Shown: positions 56,711 to 59,225 of the stretch, one piece after another
Layout: every line of letters starts with the position of its first letter
Position numbering within the stretch: the stretch's first letter is position 1
NCBI GenBank assembly: GCA_964351985.1
Contig: CAYGPR010000022.1
Coordinates: forward strand, 1 to 59,225
DNA length: 59,225 nt
Direction: 5' to 3'
DNA from: Meishania sp964351985
GTDB taxonomy: Bacteria; Bacteroidota; Bacteroidia; Flavobacteriales; Flavobacteriaceae
Notes under the pieces: model-generated
Database searches by the model: none
What the model was told of the DNA's origin: nothing
Seen by the model: the letters and a program-made list of their open reading frames with translations, nothing else
Made by a program: the position numbers and the translations under genes

Positions 56711-59225
56711 TTATAAGTTATTGATTGTCAGACCTACGTAGTACATCGAACCGATAAAGCCAGTTCCGAAAGCGGTGAAATACTCATCACCCAGAAGGTT
56801 CGTACCACCCACTTTTAACGTAGATTTCAAACTCGGAATAGTTAAGTTAAGCTGCGCATCAAGAACATGGAATTCAGGCACTAAGCCCTGACCAAAGGTA
56901 GCTTCCCAAAAGTAATCATCACTAAAACGGTAGTTTACGTTGAATCCAAAATTTTTGAACAACTCTTGATGTCCGAAAGATGCCTTGAACTTATGTTCAG
57001 GCGTGTTGAAATTAGACATAAAATCAGGATTCGCGGCCTGATCGAAATCTTGTTTGGTGAAGGTGTAACTTCCTCCCAAATCAAAATTACCCAATACCTT
57101 GGCCGTTAAACCAATTGAAGCACCGTATGAACTGATATCTACATCTGAATTCGTATAGGCACCGTACCTTCTGAAATCACCATTGGATATCGCTTGAACA
57201 GATAGTGAATTATCACCCACGACCCCGTATAAGGGTGCCACTACAACTTCTTGGGAAATAAAATCTTTATAATTATTATAGTAAGCACTAAAATCAATGA
57301 CCAGTTTATCGATTTTGCCCCGATATCCGATCTCATAAGAAGTCACTTGTTCAGGTTTAACAATATTGGGGTTTGCGATCTGAAGTGCTGCCGGGTCTCC
57401 GGTTTCCCTTAAATCGTTGAAAGAACTTAGAGAATATGAATTTTCATATGCGGCCCTCCCTGATTGAGCCAGAGAAGCTGGCTGACCTAAAAGTTGGCCT
57501 CGTGCGCTTACATCATAGGGTCTGGAATATCGATCCAAGTTGTCGGGCGCCGATCCAATTAAAATATCCCTTCCTGTAAACAACCCAATAAAAAGATCTT
57601 GGGTAGTGGGGTTTCTAAACCCTGTTTGAACCGACGCTCTTATATTATGATCCCTGTTAAGAGTCAAACCGGCGGAAGCTCTGGGCGAAAAGAAACCGTC
57701 AAAAAATTCGGATTTATCGTATCGCACAGAACCTGTTAACTTTAAGCTTTTCTCACCGGCTAATTCAATTTTCTTTTGGACCTGGGTGTAAATACCAAAT
57801 TCATTATAGTCGATAGGGCCATCAAAATCAGTATAAATTGTTCCAAAAGAGTTCAGGCTATATTGTCTAAAGGAGCCTCCAACTTGTATTTCGGCAAAAT
57901 CGATTAGATGACTGAAGTTATAGTTCGCGTCGGCATGATAATATTTAGATGCATCCCTAAACTGAGAGCCTGAAAGAAGATCTGGGTCTTTTATCACTTT
58001 GTTAAAAGCACTTTGAAACTCAGGTGTTCCCGGTAAAAAACGACCTGATTCCGCTTGAGCCCTAGCGGCCGCATGCGCTTGAGCATCTGTGGCTCCACCT
58101 AAAGTAGCCTGTACGTACGTACCAGCGTATTCGCCAAACCACGTTCTATCATTTTTCCAAACCCTGTTTATATTGATTGCTGTAGCGACCATATCATAAG
58201 AATCTCCCGCTTTGTCGCCGACCAGATAACCCCTCAGAAAGAAGTTGTCGTTCCTAATTTCCAATTTATGCTGTTCTTGAAAAAATCCATTGATGTTATA
58301 ACGGTTCGTGCCCTGATAAATGGTGGAACCTGTACCCACTTTTCCTACATATGAAAGTTCTAAACTGTTATCTGTGATGGGCCTGTAATATAGTCCCCAA
58401 TCCGCTTTTATACTTTCCGCATTATAATTGGTTAGATCACTTTCGTCATATCCGGTTCTGCTAACGACCACGGAGGGCACCAAAGCATTGGCTCCTGCCG
58501 GTAATATTCCTGCACCTTCGAGCAGTACGGCAACATCGTTGATATTGTTCGATACCTCATCACCATATATATTGATCCCATTAAAGTTTAAATCGGCTCT
58601 AGTTCTACCATCAGCAGAAAAGTTATTTTCATCTAACCCCTCTCTATTATTTGCAGCCCAATCAGTACCCTTTAGGTAGCCAAAGTTTACTTTAACGGCG
58701 AATTTATCGCTGAACTTATGGGCGGCCCTAATACCAAAATCGGTGTATGGATTGTCGCCCGCAGCTTCTTGCGAAGTGATACCTTGTTTAATGGAAACGC
58801 TTATTCCCTGATAGTCAAAAGGACTTTTACTCCGCATAAAAAGAATACCGTTGAAGGCGTTGGCACCATAAAGGGCCGAAGAAGCTCCTGGAAGCAATTC
58901 TACACTTTGAACATCTGTTTCGACCATACCGACCAAGTTTCCTATAGGGAAATTCAAGGCGGGTGTAGAGTTGTCCATTCCGTCGACTAATTGCATAAAC
59001 CGGGTATTGGCGAAAGTTGCAAAACCTCTTGTGTTTACAGATTGAAAGGTCAAACTATTCGTATTGACATCGACACCTTTTAAGTTCTCCAGGCCGCCAT
59101 AAAAAGATGCCGAAGTGGTGTTCTTTATTTCTTGAAGTCCGAAACGTTCTACCGAAACCGGAGATTCAAAAATACGATCCCGAGATCTAGAGCCAGAAAA
59201 GACCACCTCGTCCAAAAACGTATCC
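56711..59225 (-). CDS. TonB-dependent receptor (5' end outside the window)
   Basis: At least 838 residues; the frame stays open to the right edge, so the start and signal peptide are missing. The first visible residues (DTFLDEVVFSGSRS) are a TonB-box/plug start. The plug continues with SVNTRGFATFANTRFMQLVD, GNLVGMVETDVQSVELLPG and SSALYGANAFNGILF. The barrel ends in a Bacteroidota-type YYVGLTINNL. A carboxypeptidase-like N-terminal domain may lie outside the window. It is the leading gene of a unit with the SGNH lipoprotein. The ligand is unknown. Confidence 0.9.
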   Translation of the reverse strand, partial: DTFLDEVVFSGSRSRDRIFESPVSVERFGLQEIKNTTSASFYGGLENLKGVDVNTNSLTFQSVNTRGFATFANTRFMQLVDGMDNSTPALNFPIGNLVGMVETDVQSVELLPGASSALYGANAFNGILFMRSKSPFDYQGISVSIKQGITSQEAAGDNPYTDFGIRAAHKFSDKFAVKVNFGYLKGTDWAANNREGLDENNFSADGRTRADLNFNGINIYGDEVSNNINDVAVLLEGAGILPAGANALVPSVVVSRTGYDESDLTNYNAESIKADWGLYYRPITDNSLELSYVGKVGTGSTIYQGTNRYNINGFFQEQHKLEIRNDNFFLRGYLVGDKAGDSYDMVATAININRVWKNDRTWFGEYAGTYVQATLGGATDAQAHAAARAQAESGRFLPGTPEFQSAFNKVIKDPDLLSGSQFRDASKYYHADANYNFSHLIDFAEIQVGGSFRQYSLNSFGTIYTDFDGPIDYNEFGIYTQVQKKIELAGEKSLKLTGSVRYDKSEFFDGFFSPRASAGLTLNRDHNIRASVQTGFRNPTTQDLFIGLFTGRDILIGSAPDNLDRYSRPYDVSARGQLLGQPASLAQSGRAAYENSYSLSSFNDLRETGDPAALQIANPNIVKPEQVTSYEIGYRGKIDKLVIDFSAYYNNYKDFISQEVVVAPLYGVVGDNSLSVQAISNGDFRRYGAYTNSDVDISSYGASIGLTAKVLGNFDLGGSYTFTKQDFDQAANPDFMSNFNTPEHKFKASFGHQELFKNFGFNVNYRFSDDYFWEATFGQGLVPEFHVLDAQLNLTIPSLKSTLKVGGTNLLGDEYFTAFGTGFIGSMYYVGLTINNL

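Noticed and set aside
1..59225. CRISPR array, tRNA or rRNA genes, prophage or intact IS.
   Set aside because: No regularly spaced long repeats, no cloverleaf-like sequence recognised, and no transposase, integrase or phage structural gene among the coding regions.

Overview
The window reads as a chromosomal segment of a marine-type member of the Flavobacteriaceae (Bacteroidota). The evidence is gldD and gldE behind mutY-ssb, an isolated atpD-atpC pair, an L21 protein with a long C-terminal extension, SusC/TonB-type receptors with SGNH lipoproteins, many SpII lipoproteins, near absence of Shine-Dalgarno sequences, and several TAnnTTTG -7 promoter boxes. No tRNA, rRNA, CRISPR array, prophage or intact insertion sequence was seen. 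The genes are mostly core or housekeeping, and the less usual material lies mainly in intergenic DNA and in two vitamin loci.

Layout. 0-9 kb: small unknown proteins, an SbtA-like permease, tag, aat, a DUF3127 protein with an SSB-like tail, a methyltransferase/flavin-reductase pair, a histidine kinase with a zinc-ribbon membrane partner, a HIT protein, greA. 9-16 kb: a TonB receptor under a TPP riboswitch, then a hybrid histidine kinase convergent with a sigma-54 response regulator. 16-21 kb: two paralogous secreted PepSY-like proteins, then an operon of phosphopantetheinyl transferase, MTH1187/YkoF-type thiamine-binding protein, PnuC-type transporter, NadR-like kinase and DUF4301. 21-31 kb: ahcY, rplU-rpmA, DUF4199, a paired M16 protease operon, a GIN-domain protein, a lipoprotein and an alpha/beta hydrolase. 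31-40 kb: a MarR regulator with twin operators, mutY-ssb-gldE-gldD-MBL hydrolase, HU, a 30-residue basic protein, RNase G, DUF3667, recX. 40-49 kb: a biotin cluster (bioF-DUF2007-bioD, then bioA-ketoacyl synthase-bioB-cupin) interrupted by an opposing glycosyltransferase. 49-59 kb: envelope proteins, an M61 peptidase, atpDC, an SGNH lipoprotein and a TonB receptor running off the right edge.

How the genes work together. The riboswitch-controlled receptor (9.1-11.4 kb) and the 17.4-21.0 kb operon can be read together as a thiamine scavenging route: outer membrane receptor, PnuT-like inner membrane carrier, cytoplasmic thiamine-binding protein, and a NadR/RNK-like P-loop kinase that may trap the imported molecule. 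The biotin cluster makes biotin from a pimeloyl thioester and carries its own ketoacyl synthase but no bioC or bioH.

Repeats. Four kinds stand out: (1) two copies of a 126-162 bp intergenic element with TACTCCT...AGGAGTA ends, upstream of rplU and atpD; (2) intergenic arrays with a strict 7-bp period whose units begin with TT, at four loci; (3) a 78-bp MITE-like palindrome with a 3-bp target duplication at the end of tag; (4) a GAGCGCAGTCGA-type repeat that has entered bioF and the neighbouring ketoacyl synthase gene in frame. All functional readings are inferred from sequence; no searches were run.
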